A stretch of DNA of 54,659 bases from an uncultured Porphyromonadaceae bacterium (GTDB lineage: Bacteria > Bacteroidota > Bacteroidia > Bacteroidales > Muribaculaceae), in the NCBI GenBank assembly GCA_946414395.1, contig CAMKOE010000013.1:1-54659 (forward strand), read 5' to 3'. A model generated the notes under the pieces. The model searched no databases and was not told the origin of the DNA. It was given only the letters and a program-made list of their open reading frames with translations. This document shows, piece after piece, positions 24,800-32,690 of the stretch (position 1 is the first letter of the stretch; every line of letters starts with the position of its first letter). Both the position numbers and the translations under genes were made by a program.

Positions 24800-25810
24800 T
24801 TATTGCATTGTTATCTTGCTGGAAAACCGGGCATTGCTCCACACGATGAGGTTGCCCGTGGTGGTGTCGGCGCTGATGGTCATCACGCCCAGGTCTTCAC
24901 GTCCAGTCATCATCGTTTTCACTCGGTCTTCTCCCATGACCATGCATGCCGTTGCCCAAGCGTCGGCGCTCATGCAGTCGCTGGCAATGACGGTGACGCT
25001 GAGCAGGGTGCCCACGTGGCTATCGCCCGTGCGAGGGTCAATGATGTGCGACACCTTGTCGCGCCCTTGTCCGCGCCACTTGCGGTAATTGCCGCTGGTG
25101 GCCACTGCCGCGCTGTCCAGTTGCAGGATCATGGCGCTCTCGTGACTGCTCTCGCCGCCCGTCTCGCTGTTGGGCATGTCCACCGACACGTGCCATGGCT
25201 TGTGATGGGGATTGACGCCGCATGCCATGACCTCGCCGCCGATTTCCACCATCCAGTTGACAGCGCCATTGCGGGCCAGCATGCGCCCGATCTCGTCACA
25301 GGCCATCCCCTTGGCGATGGAACTGAAGTCCAGCATCACGCGCGGGTCCCGCTTGACCAGGGTGTCGCCGTGGACCGCCACCTTGTCCATGCCGATAAAC
25401 GCGAGGATGCTGTCCAGGCTGGCGCGTGACGGCATGTTGCCGCTCTTGTAGCCAAATCCCCACGCGTTGACCAGTGGCATGACCGTGGGGTCGAACGCGC
25501 CGCCGCTCTGGTCGTGAACCCTGCGCGAGGCTTCCAGCAGTCGCTTGACGTGGGCGTCGAGGCGGGTCGTGGTGTTCTCGTTCAGGGCGGTGACCAGCGA
25601 GGCCTTGTTGTAGGGCGAAACGCTGATGTCGAGGTTGCCCAGGATGAGTTGGATGCTGTCGCCCAGGTCATGGGCGGCCTCATAGGTGATATGGTAGTCG
25701 GTGGTCCACACGACGCCCTCGTGGGAATAAAAACGCTTGCGCTCACGCGGGCAGAACATGACTGCCAGCGCGAGGCACAGTGCGATGAGTATGACGGCAT
25801 GCCGTCTCAC
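24800..25810 (-). CDS. apbE: FAD:protein FMN transferase (ApbE family)
   Basis: A 336-aa exported or membrane-anchored flavin transferase that attaches FMN to Thr or Ser of redox proteins such as NQR and RNF subunits. The N-terminal hydrophobic segment is VILIALCLALAVMFC. Family motifs are SGGAFDPTVMPLVNAWGFG at about 100-118, DFSSIAKGMACDEI at about 150-163 and the metal-binding HIIDPRTG at about 245. It follows the two barrel genes by 33 bases and probably ends their operon. No flavinylated target is visible in the window. Confidence 0.92.
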   Translation of the reverse strand: MRRHAVILIALCLALAVMFCPRERKRFYSHEGVVWTTDYHITYEAAHDLGDSIQLILGNLDISVSPYNKASLVTALNENTTTRLDAHVKRLLEASRRVHDQSGGAFDPTVMPLVNAWGFGYKSGNMPSRASLDSILAFIGMDKVAVHGDTLVKRDPRVMLDFSSIAKGMACDEIGRMLARNGAVNWMVEIGGEVMACGVNPHHKPWHVSVDMPNSETGGESSHESAMILQLDSAAVATSGNYRKWRGQGRDKVSHIIDPRTGDSHVGTLLSVTVIASDCMSADAWATACMVMGEDRVKTMMTGREDLGVMTISADTTTGNLIVWSNARFSSKITMQ

Positions 25811-25843
25811 GGTCGGGGAATTGAGAGCGAGTGTGTGTGGGCC

Positions 25844-26467
25844 TTACTTGAGAAACCAGGTCAGGTTGACGTACCAGGTGCGGTTCTTGGCGATGTTATC
25901 GTCAAGGAGTTTGGTGTGCAGCGACTGGCCAATCGAGAAGTTGTAGCCACCCCTCACCTGCAGCCTCTCGAGAATCTCGCAGCCCACTCCCATGTCGATA
26001 TAGACGTTGACGGGGGGATAGGTGTTGAGTTCCTTGTGGTTGCCGTAGGGCAGGAAAGAGAACTGCGGACCCACATAGACTAGCGGCATGAGCGTCGATT
26101 CAAATCCGCCCAGGCGGTTGTACTTGAACTTGAGGTGCAGTGGCACGTCGATGTAGTGCATCGACACGGTCTCGTTGCCGGCGCCCACCGACGACCACAC
26201 GGTGCGGTCGCCGTAGTTCACCTTGCCCTGCTTGAGGGTATAGAGCAGTGCTCCCTCGACGCCAAAGCCGATGCCGCTGAAGTTCATCTCGCCCGTGACG
26301 CCCACTTGAGGGCCCCACATGCGTGTCGAGGGCACGATATCTTTCTGCTTGAAGTGTAACTCGTTGTAGTTGACGCCGGCGGTGATGCCCCAGCGTGATG
26401 TGGTCTGTGCCATCGATGCTGCGCAGGTGAGCAGCACGGCAGTGATGAGTAGGGTTATTCTTTTCAT
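25844..26467 (-). CDS. Outer-membrane beta-barrel protein (PorT-like)
   Basis: A 207-aa exported small barrel. The signal peptide is KRITLLITAVLLTCAASMAQ. Strands such as WGITAGVNYNELHFKQ, GIGFGVEGALLYTL and YIDVPLHLKFKY follow, and the protein ends with WYVNLTWFLK. It is a paralog of the next gene upstream (26497), with the same order of motifs (GVS or GVN, GLGFE or GIGFG, YIDVP or YIDIP, and a Pro-Leu segment with GPxFS). The pair is spaced 29 bases apart. The family often annotates as outer membrane beta-barrel or PorT. The precise function is not evident. Confidence 0.8.
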   Translation of the reverse strand: MKRITLLITAVLLTCAASMAQTTSRWGITAGVNYNELHFKQKDIVPSTRMWGPQVGVTGEMNFSGIGFGVEGALLYTLKQGKVNYGDRTVWSSVGAGNETVSMHYIDVPLHLKFKYNRLGGFESTLMPLVYVGPQFSFLPYGNHKELNTYPPVNVYIDMGVGCEILERLQVRGGYNFSIGQSLHTKLLDDNIAKNRTWYVNLTWFLK

Positions 26468-26496
26468 ATTTCGGTGTTGATGGTTGATGGGCGTTA

Positions 26497-27087
26497 CTAG
26501 AACAGCACGGCGGCGCTCAGTGTCCAGGTCTTGTCCTTGCCGTGGACGGTGGGGCCGTTGTACTGGCTGTCGATATACTCGAGTGCCTTGGACATGCCGA
26601 TGCCGTAGGTCGCGGTGATCCTCAGGTGCCTGAACAGGTCAACGCCCGCGCCGACGTCCCACGACATGTAGGTCTTGCTGTTCTTGTAGCCCGACGGCGC
26701 GTCGTCGCTGAAGAGTATCGAGAAACTCGGCCCGGTGAAGACGAGTGGCGCGCAGACGCGCTCGATGGTGGGCAAAGCCATGCGGTAGCGGGCATACACG
26801 GGAATGTCGATGTAGTGGCGCTTGAAGGACCGGGTGCCGTCGGTGAGGCGGCTGTTGCGGTAGGTGTACATGGCCGACGCCTCAAAGCCGAGCCCCACGA
26901 CGGGGATGTTGAGGTCGAGCACGACACCGCCACTGTAACCCAGCCGGTGGTTGCTGTCGATGATGTCGCGGTCAAACCTGAGTTTGTCCACCGAGACACC
27001 GGCACGCAGGCCAAACCTTGCTTGTCCCGCGGCGGGCAGGGCCGCAGCGATGATGGCCAGGATGGTGATGAGTATTGCTTTGTTCAT
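26497..27087 (-). CDS. Outer-membrane beta-barrel protein, paralog of 25844
   Basis: A 196-aa exported small barrel. The signal peptide ends at AALPAAGQA. It shows GLRAGVSVDKLRFDRD, VGLGFEASAMYTYRN and HYIDIPVYARYRM, and ends in WTLSAAVLF. First gene of a three-gene operon with its paralog and apbE. Possible -7 box TAGTTTTG on the minus strand (27117-27110), 22 bases upstream of the ATG, without a clear -33 partner. Confidence 0.8.
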   Translation of the reverse strand: MNKAILITILAIIAAALPAAGQARFGLRAGVSVDKLRFDRDIIDSNHRLGYSGGVVLDLNIPVVGLGFEASAMYTYRNSRLTDGTRSFKRHYIDIPVYARYRMALPTIERVCAPLVFTGPSFSILFSDDAPSGYKNSKTYMSWDVGAGVDLFRHLRITATYGIGMSKALEYIDSQYNGPTVHGKDKTWTLSAAVLF

Positions 27088-27210
27088 GACTTGGATTGTT
27101 TTGTGACCCCAAAACTACACATTATTTTCCAAACTCAGCCCAGTTTTAAGAGTTTTTCTAGTTTTTTTGACTTTTTGGGCGCTCATTGTGACTGTTCAAC
27201 GACTTCAACT

Positions 27211-27258
27211 CACGCAAAGCCGCACCTCAATTTCACGCAAAGCCGCAAAGCCGCGAAG
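27211..27258. repeat. Tandem CACGCAAAGCCGC repeat
   Basis: CACGCAAAGCCGC occurs at 27211 and again at 27234, extended there by AAAGCCGCGAAG. It resembles the CGCTAAG-type ends of element B in phase (about 7-8 bases per unit) but with AAAG in place of TAAG. It directly precedes repeat C copy 2. Confidence 0.5.
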
Positions 27259-27270
27259 TGTATTTAATTT

Positions 27271-27459
27271 CACCCGATAAAAGTTGAGGGGGGCATAATT
27301 CACTCGCTTGTTTTAAATCGGCCTTACGGCCGAGAAATCAAAAAAAATTTTTTTGTTTCAATTTTATTTATAATTGGATTTCTCGCGCGTAGCGCGATGA
27401 ATAGTTCCAGTCGCAATGATGACACAGCCTTCACTACAGCCCCCGGTCTTCTTCCGCTG
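27271..27459 (-). repeat. Hairpin-bounded element C, copy 2
   Basis: A near-identical reverse-complement copy of 10746-10933. Shared landmarks are CACCCGATAAAAG, GCATAATTCACTCGCTTG, the two hairpins GGCCTTACGGCC and GCGCGTAGCGCG, and the far end CCCCCGGTCTTCTTCCGCTG. It lies between the barrel operon and tRNA-Val. Small differences from copy 1 are confined mostly to the AT-rich loop and the first hairpin (ACGG here, TAGG in copy 1). Confidence 0.7.
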
Positions 27460-27513
27460 TTAACTTACTTTTATCGAATTGGGTTCTCGTGGGTTTAGGG
27501 GAGGGGTGGGAAA

Positions 27514-27545
27514 TGAAAAATCCCGCACCAATTTGGTGCGGGACC
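27514..27545 (-). terminator. Terminator of tRNA-Val
   Basis: The perfect inverted repeat TCCCGCACCAA / TTGGTGCGGGA (27521-27543) is followed on the minus strand by TTTTTC. It lies about 10 bases after the tRNA 3' end. Confidence 0.85.
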
Positions 27546-27553
27546 CTTCGTCG

Positions 27554-27628
27554 TGGGCAGTGAGGGATTCGAACCCCCGACCCTCTGCTTGTAAGGCAGA
27601 TGCTCTGAACCAACTGCGCTAACTGCCC
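27554..27628 (-). tRNA. tRNA-Val (anticodon UAC)
   Basis: A 75-nt cloverleaf on the minus strand. The acceptor GGGCAGT pairs with ACTGCCC, with discriminator A. The D-arm contains TTAGCGCAGTTGGTTCAGAGC. The anticodon loop is CTTACAA between TCTGC and GCAGA, giving anticodon UAC for Val codons GUA and GUG. The T-arm GGGGGTTCGAATCCCTC is standard. CCA is not encoded. A promoter and a terminator flank it, so it is a single-gene transcript. Confidence 0.95.
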
Positions 27629-27649
27629 GTGTTGTTGTCAAAAGCGATG

Positions 27650-27679
27650 CAAAGGTACTGCTATTTTTTAAACTACCAA
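27650..27679 (-). promoter_or_regulatory. Promoter of tRNA-Val
   Basis: On the minus strand, TTG (27679-27677), exactly 19 bases, then TACCTTTG (27657-27650). The tRNA begins 22 bases downstream. This is the same -7 sequence as the SRP RNA and glp promoters. Confidence 0.8.
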
Positions 27680-27819
27680 AAAAAATCGCACTTTTTTTTC
27701 GAAAAAAGACGTTTTTTTTCAAAAATCGCCCATTTTTGCCCATTTTCTCCCCGTTTTTTACTACTTTAGTCCCCAAATAATCATAGTAAACATTCAATTT
27801 AAAACAATCAACAAAAAAA

Positions 27820-28374
27820 ATGAAGACGAGTTACATTTTTCTGGCCGATGGCTTTGAGGAAGTCGAGGCCCTGACGTGTGTGGATGTGTTGCGTCGTGCG
27901 GGCATGCCCGTGACGACCGTGTCGATCAACGATGGTCCAGCCGCTACCGGAGCCCATGGGGTGACCGTGATGGCCGACAGTGTGTTTGGCGACAACGACT
28001 ACAGCGATGCCGAGTGGCTGGTGCTGCCCGGTGGAGTGCCTGGTGCCCCCAATCTGGCCGCCCACGAGGCGTTGTGCGCCGTTCTCAAGGCCCAGCATGG
28101 CCGCGGCGGCAAGGTGGCTGCCATCTGTGCCTCGCCGGCAGTGGTTCTCGAGCCGCTGGGCATCATCGATGACCGCGATGCGGTGTGCTATCCCGGCATG
28201 GAGGTGCTGACCGGCAGTGTCAAGTGGGGTGACACTCCCGTGGCAGTTGACGGCAATGTGGTTACCGGCAACGGTCCGGCAGCAGCAGCGGCATTCGCCC
28301 TGACGATTGTGGAGCAGAGCCTGGGACATGACCGTGCGGCCCAGGTGGCTGGAGGGATGCTGCTGGATTACTAG
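27820..28374 (+). CDS. DJ-1/PfpI family protein
   Basis: A 184-aa cytoplasmic protein of the DJ-1 subgroup, possibly a glyoxalase-like, deglycase-like or chaperone-like stress protein. It has the N-terminal acidic residue of the FADGFEEVEA type (FLADGFEEVEALTCVD, residues 7-22), LPGGVPGAPNL, and the nucleophile elbow AAICASPAVVL with Cys at about 107. The length is typical. It is divergent from tRNA-Val, and a good promoter was not found. A TACTTTAG box at about 27763 deviates by one base. Confidence 0.93.
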   Translation: MKTSYIFLADGFEEVEALTCVDVLRRAGMPVTTVSINDGPAATGAHGVTVMADSVFGDNDYSDAEWLVLPGGVPGAPNLAAHEALCAVLKAQHGRGGKVAAICASPAVVLEPLGIIDDRDAVCYPGMEVLTGSVKWGDTPVAVDGNVVTGNGPAAAAAFALTIVEQSLGHDRAAQVAGGMLLDY

Positions 28375-28415
28375 TGTAGGAGCAACTATTCACCCAAAAC
28401 TCATAATCACAAATT

Positions 28416-28585
28416 CACGCTATGTCGCGAATCCGCTAAGTATTTGATATTAAGGCTTTATCACTTGTTGTAAAACAGGAATCGGAGAGTTGCGTATCAG
28501 TTTCAAGAAATAAATGAATAATAGGAAAACGCAATGTGAACGCCTTATAATAAATAATGCCTTAGCGGCTTAGCGGCTTAGCGTG
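28416..28585. repeat. CGCTAAG-type element B2 with inverted ends
   Basis: The left end reads CACGCTATGTCGCGAATC then CGCTAAG. The right end reads CCTTAGCGGCTTAGCGG then CTTAGCGTG. The ends match those of B1 at 604-763, but the AT-rich interiors are unrelated. This takes up much of the gene-free stretch 28375-28680. I see nothing else there. Confidence 0.6.
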
Positions 28586-28679
28586 AGTTGGAGCCGCTCA
28601 AGAGATGCGTGTAGGAGCGGAATAGTGGCCATCGTTTTCAAGCGTTTGGAAAATTTTTGGAACAAAATGTAATAAAAAG

Positions 28680-28710
28680 TTGTTCTTTTCAAAAACTATG
28701 CTTAAATTTG
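28680..28710 (+). promoter_or_regulatory. Promoter of the 28814 gene
   Basis: TTG (28680-28682), 20 bases, then TAAATTTG (28703-28710). The leader is about 100 nt. Confidence 0.6.
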
Positions 28711-28813
28711 CGACATCTTTTTAGACAATGTTTTTTTCTAATCTGTAAACCTAAAAAAAAGAGAATTATTGTTATTAACCATATTATTAACTCTTAAATC
28801 ATTCATTATTTTT

Positions 28814-30454
28814 ATGAAAAAGATTTTAGCACTTTTACTTTTATGCGCAGGCTTGACCGCAACTGCTGCGCCTCAGTTCAATCGTGCCAACATTGTGAAG
28901 AGCAATAAGGCCACCACGTCGATGCTGTTGAAGACCAACTCGATGGCTTCTCAGTTCATGGCTCCCGCCACGGGCAAGAGCAGCATGACTATCCAGAAGT
29001 TTGTTCGTGACAATCAGGTGAACCTGAACGAGAACCGCCTGGCCAAGAAGGCTCCCATGCGCGTGACCGAGGATCTGGTTCTGATGCCGAAGTTGATGTT
29101 CATGGAGGTGTTTGACTGGTCATTTGATGAGAACGACAGCCTGGTTGTTGAGTCCGCACTGCCCAGTTTCGCTGGTGGTTGGAGCATTAACCTCACCGCT
29201 GGTGACGAGGCTGGTGTTTACACCGGCGACGGTCTGTATTACACTTTGCCCCAGGACTTCGTTGTTGACATGACCAACAATACCGTGACCATGCCCACCT
29301 TTGTTCTGCTGGGTTCGTTCAGCAATCCTGGCAGCGGCCGCAACCGCACCGATACCGTTGAGAATGTTTACATCGTCAACGAGAAGTGGTTCACCGAGAA
29401 CGCTGAGGCTGCCGACATCGAGGGTCAGATCCTGGACGACGGTTCGTTCATCTTCAACGACGGTTTTGCTTATCTGTTTGAGGACGTTCTCAAGACCTAC
29501 GTCAACAACAACTTGACTTCGTCCGACACCACCATGGCACTGTCGGCCATCTTCCGCAACCCCTACATGATGGTTCCGACTGGCACCCATACCTATAATT
29601 TTATCAGCAAAGGTAAAGAGGTTGCTGGTAACAACGCCGTTTACATGTTCCAGCAGAACGATACCACCGTTCGCGTATGGAACCTGTGGGGCTTTGGTGG
29701 CGTTGGCAACGTGATGAACATCTACGAGGATGGTTCGATGATCTTCCCCTTGCAGGTTATCACCGACGATGACATGAGCGACTATGCTGCTGAGTATCCC
29801 AACTATCAGTTCTCGACCAACTTCTTCAACTTCAATGGTGGTTCGGAATCTGTTTCTGACGACAGCGACACCCCGGGTCGTGTTAACGGCAACAAGATTA
29901 CTTGGGACAGCACCACGGTAAGTAACTTCTTTGTTTACAATGGCAACTACTACTTCCCCGCTGTTTACTACCCCACGATGTACAACAACGTGCTGACTCT
30001 GGACAACGACGTATTCTACTATGAGAAGAGCGTTGCTCCCGTGATCACCTACGAGGTAACCGATGACGCTGTTATCATCACCGCTGCTGGTGAGGGTACC
30101 GTTTTGCTGGCAACCGAGGATGGCACTGTCGTTGAGAATCCCTACACCGTTGAGCGCACCGACGCTGACCAGACCATCGTGATGCTGGCACTGGCACAGC
30201 AGGAGGGCAAACTCGTCAGCGAAGTCGTATCGATGGAGATCGTTGTTCCCGCCAAGGAGGAATCCTTCCTGCGTGGTGATGTGAACAGTGACGGTGCTGT
30301 TAACATCAGCGACGTTACCGCTCTGATCGACTACATCTTGAGCCACGATGCAACCGGCGTCAACCTCAATGCTGCCGACTGCAACCAGGATGGTGGTATC
30401 AACATCAGCGACGTTACCGCTCTGATCGACTACATCCTGTCGCATGCTTGGTAA
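28814..30454 (+). CDS. Secreted protein with paired dockerin type I repeats
   Basis: A 546-aa exported protein. The start at 28814 (MKKILALLLLCAGLTATAAP) is preferred over an in-frame ATG 45 bases upstream because it begins directly with the signal peptide. The central ~430 residues are beta-rich and Asp- and Asn-rich, without a catalytic motif I recognise. The last ~60 residues are two near-identical dockerin or EF-hand segments (DVNSDGAVNISDVTALIDYI and DCNQDGGINISDVTALIDYI), each with calcium-binding loop spacing. Related in overall plan to the 960 gene product. No cohesin-like protein is in the window. Confidence 0.85.
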   Translation: MKKILALLLLCAGLTATAAPQFNRANIVKSNKATTSMLLKTNSMASQFMAPATGKSSMTIQKFVRDNQVNLNENRLAKKAPMRVTEDLVLMPKLMFMEVFDWSFDENDSLVVESALPSFAGGWSINLTAGDEAGVYTGDGLYYTLPQDFVVDMTNNTVTMPTFVLLGSFSNPGSGRNRTDTVENVYIVNEKWFTENAEAADIEGQILDDGSFIFNDGFAYLFEDVLKTYVNNNLTSSDTTMALSAIFRNPYMMVPTGTHTYNFISKGKEVAGNNAVYMFQQNDTTVRVWNLWGFGGVGNVMNIYEDGSMIFPLQVITDDDMSDYAAEYPNYQFSTNFFNFNGGSESVSDDSDTPGRVNGNKITWDSTTVSNFFVYNGNYYFPAVYYPTMYNNVLTLDNDVFYYEKSVAPVITYEVTDDAVIITAAGEGTVLLATEDGTVVENPYTVERTDADQTIVMLALAQQEGKLVSEVVSMEIVVPAKEESFLRGDVNSDGAVNISDVTALIDYILSHDATGVNLNAADCNQDGGINISDVTALIDYILSHAW

Positions 30455-30497
30455 AAAAGTTGTGGCTTAACAAGTCACGATAAGATCTTTTGACCTG

Positions 30498-30534
30498 CGG
30501 GGTCCACACAAGATGGGTGTGGGCCCCGTTTTCT
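30498..30534 (+). terminator. Terminator of the 28814 gene
   Basis: The stem GGGGTCCACAC / GTGTGGGCCCC (about 30499-30527) is followed by GTTTTCTG. Confidence 0.7.
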
Positions 30535-30567
30535 GTCTGGTGGGGGGCACGAGAATGCTTTTTGTGC

Positions 30568-30599
30568 TTGCGCTGGGTGAAAGGGAGGATGTACTTTTG
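30568..30599 (+). promoter_or_regulatory. Promoter of the phage-type gene pair
   Basis: TTG (30568-30570), 21 bases, then TACTTTTG (30592-30599). It begins directly after the preceding terminator and reads into the 30675 gene. Confidence 0.5.
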
Positions 30600-30674
30600 C
30601 CACCTGGACCCGATGGCTGCCGATTGTGTGGCAGTCATGGCCTGTTACATTATATATTATTTAGCGTAAATATC

Positions 30675-32678
30675 ATGAAAAAACACAACATGAAAAAACA
30701 CAACATGAAACAACTCCTGGTGGAGTCCAGGGGAATGGTGCCGCTGGTCAATGGCGAGGCGGCATCCAGTGGAGATGCCGCGCTTGCGACCAACGTGCGC
30801 GAGGGCGAGCGGTGCCTGTCGGTGACAGGTGAGGTGCCTGTGGTGGGGCAAATCGGAGCCTCGGAGCGGCTGTTGCTCATCACCGGTGGCCACTGTGTGA
30901 CTGCCAGCGGCCGTCAAGTGAAAATAGATGGTGAGACTGTGCTTGACCCGGTGGACGGCCTCATCGGGGCGCATCTCATCGGTCAGATCGTGGTGATTGT
31001 AGCCGCTGGCGGTTTGACCTATCTGGCCCCGACAGGCGATGGTGGTTGGCGACGTCTGGACCCGTCGGCTGCGGTGCCCGGTCTGTCGTTTAGCGCCCCG
31101 ATGATGACGTCAAGTGCCAGTATCCCTGCCTACACATTTGCCGCCCCCTACGGCCAGTGGCGGGAACCCCTTGCCGATGTTGACACCGCAGCCCTGGCGG
31201 GGATGCTGTCGATGGCTTGGCGTTCCCTGCACGGTGACCTGGCCGCCGAGGGCCGTCACACGGCGCCGATGCTGGTGAGGTGGGCCGTGAGGCTGATGGA
31301 TGACACCTACTTGTGGGTGAGCGATCCTGTCCGTGTGGGAGACGCCACGCTGGCCAATGCCGACCGCATCAGTGCCGTGGTGGACAGTGGCAGTAACGGC
31401 TTCTATGGCACCCAGGCGGCGACGTTGACCATGTCACACTACAGACTGGCTATTACAGTCGCCAGTGACATCGCTGCCGAGTGGTTGCCGCTGGTCAAGA
31501 GCATTGACGTGCTGGCCACCAGCGAGGCACAATTGCTCAACGGCAGCCAGCAACTGGATTACCGCTGCCTGACGCGCACGACAGGCAACCGCGAGTATGT
31601 GCTCGAGATGGGGCTGTCACGGCGCGGCGCCGATGCGATAGCCGCCCAGTTGAGGGCAGCGCCGTGGCGACTGGTGGCGACGGCGCCCGCTGCCGCGCAT
31701 CTGTCTGCAGCGGACTTTGTTGAGCCCGTGGAGCCGATGACGCTGACGGCGGCCGAGTGCGCGGCACTGGGCCGTGGCATGGCGTTGACTGGCGTGGTGT
31801 GCTCGGCAGCGGCTGGCGGACGGCTGTATTGCTGCGCTGGCGGTGATGTTGTCGTGAGTGTCGCCGGCAATGCCCTTGTCGAGGAACATCGGCGCAAAGT
31901 CCTGGGAGCCAACCCGCTGTCAATGGCCGTTGTGACCAGACCCTTGTATTCAGGGGGATTCGGGCGTTATCCGGTGTATGTGTTCAGCGACGACGGCATC
32001 TATGCCATTCCGCAGAGCGCTAACGGTAAGTTGGGCGAAGCCCGGCTGGTGAACCGCATGATCATCCATCCTGACGTGCCGCCTGTCGAGTCGAGCGACG
32101 GCATCTGGTTCATTTCCCGCCACGGTCACCTGTGCCGGCTCGACGGGTCGCGTGTCGAGGTGGTGCACCGCAATGCCGACTGTGTGGCCCTGGCGTGGTG
32201 TAACGCTTATCAGGAATTGTGGATGCTGCCGTCCCAGGGGCTGCCCGTCGTGAGGATGAAGCGAGGGACGATGAGCCGCCGCACGGTGGCCGCCTGCCAG
32301 TTGTACAGCGACCCGCGCCATGCCGTCGGGGTGACTGCCAGCGGGCAAGTCCTTGATCTGGAGCAGGAGGTGCCCTCGACGGTCGAGGTGGAGTGGCGCA
32401 GCCATCCCATCGCTGTGGATGCGCTGATGGGGCAGGCCGTTAAGCGGGTCGTGTGGCACGTCAAGGGCAGCGAGGTGAATCTGTCGCTCAAGGTGCAGGC
32501 CCAGCGGGGTATCATGGCCCAGGAGTGCGACGTGAGCGTCATGACGGTGTCGGGGGCCGTGAATCAGCCGCTGGCGGCGCCCACCATGGCCATCAGGGGG
32601 CGCACCGTGACTCTTGCAATGACGGGCATGGCCAGCAGTGGGACGATGCTGATGCCCACCTTGCTCTATTGCCTGTAA
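30675..32678 (+). CDS. Probable phage-type structural protein next to terminase
   Basis: A protein of about 667 aa with no signal peptide and no family I can name. The frame is open from 30513, but the terminator and promoter before 30600 argue for a start at 30675. There the 15-base unit ATGAAAAAACACAAC is repeated twice, then ATGAAACAA, giving three in-frame ATGs (30675, 30690, 30705). The protein is rich in Ala, Gly and Val with many short beta repeats (for example YPVYVFSDDGIYAIPQS and DGIWFISRHGHLCRLDGS), suggesting a beta-propeller or tail-type fold. An early segment LATNVREGERCLSVTGEVPV resembles those in Bacteroidales phage tail-like proteins, from memory. It is 12 bases upstream of a terminase gene. 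Confidence 0.6.
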   Translation: MKKHNMKKHNMKQLLVESRGMVPLVNGEAASSGDAALATNVREGERCLSVTGEVPVVGQIGASERLLLITGGHCVTASGRQVKIDGETVLDPVDGLIGAHLIGQIVVIVAAGGLTYLAPTGDGGWRRLDPSAAVPGLSFSAPMMTSSASIPAYTFAAPYGQWREPLADVDTAALAGMLSMAWRSLHGDLAAEGRHTAPMLVRWAVRLMDDTYLWVSDPVRVGDATLANADRISAVVDSGSNGFYGTQAATLTMSHYRLAITVASDIAAEWLPLVKSIDVLATSEAQLLNGSQQLDYRCLTRTTGNREYVLEMGLSRRGADAIAAQLRAAPWRLVATAPAAAHLSAADFVEPVEPMTLTAAECAALGRGMALTGVVCSAAAGGRLYCCAGGDVVVSVAGNALVEEHRRKVLGANPLSMAVVTRPLYSGGFGRYPVYVFSDDGIYAIPQSANGKLGEARLVNRMIIHPDVPPVESSDGIWFISRHGHLCRLDGSRVEVVHRNADCVALAWCNAYQELWMLPSQGLPVVRMKRGTMSRRTVAACQLYSDPRHAVGVTASGQVLDLEQEVPSTVEVEWRSHPIAVDALMGQAVKRVVWHVKGSEVNLSLKVQAQRGIMAQECDVSVMTVSGAVNQPLAAPTMAIRGRTVTLAMTGMASSGTMLMPTLLYCL

Positions 32679-32690
32679 CCCTTAACTCAC

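Noticed and set aside
27495..27797. 100-codon minus-strand ORF
   Set aside because: It runs straight through the tRNA-Val gene, its terminator and its promoter; the translation is an artefact.
30513..30674. N-terminal 54-codon extension of the phage-type gene
   Set aside because: It would start within the terminator of the preceding gene and span a promoter. Its translation is unlike the rest of the protein.
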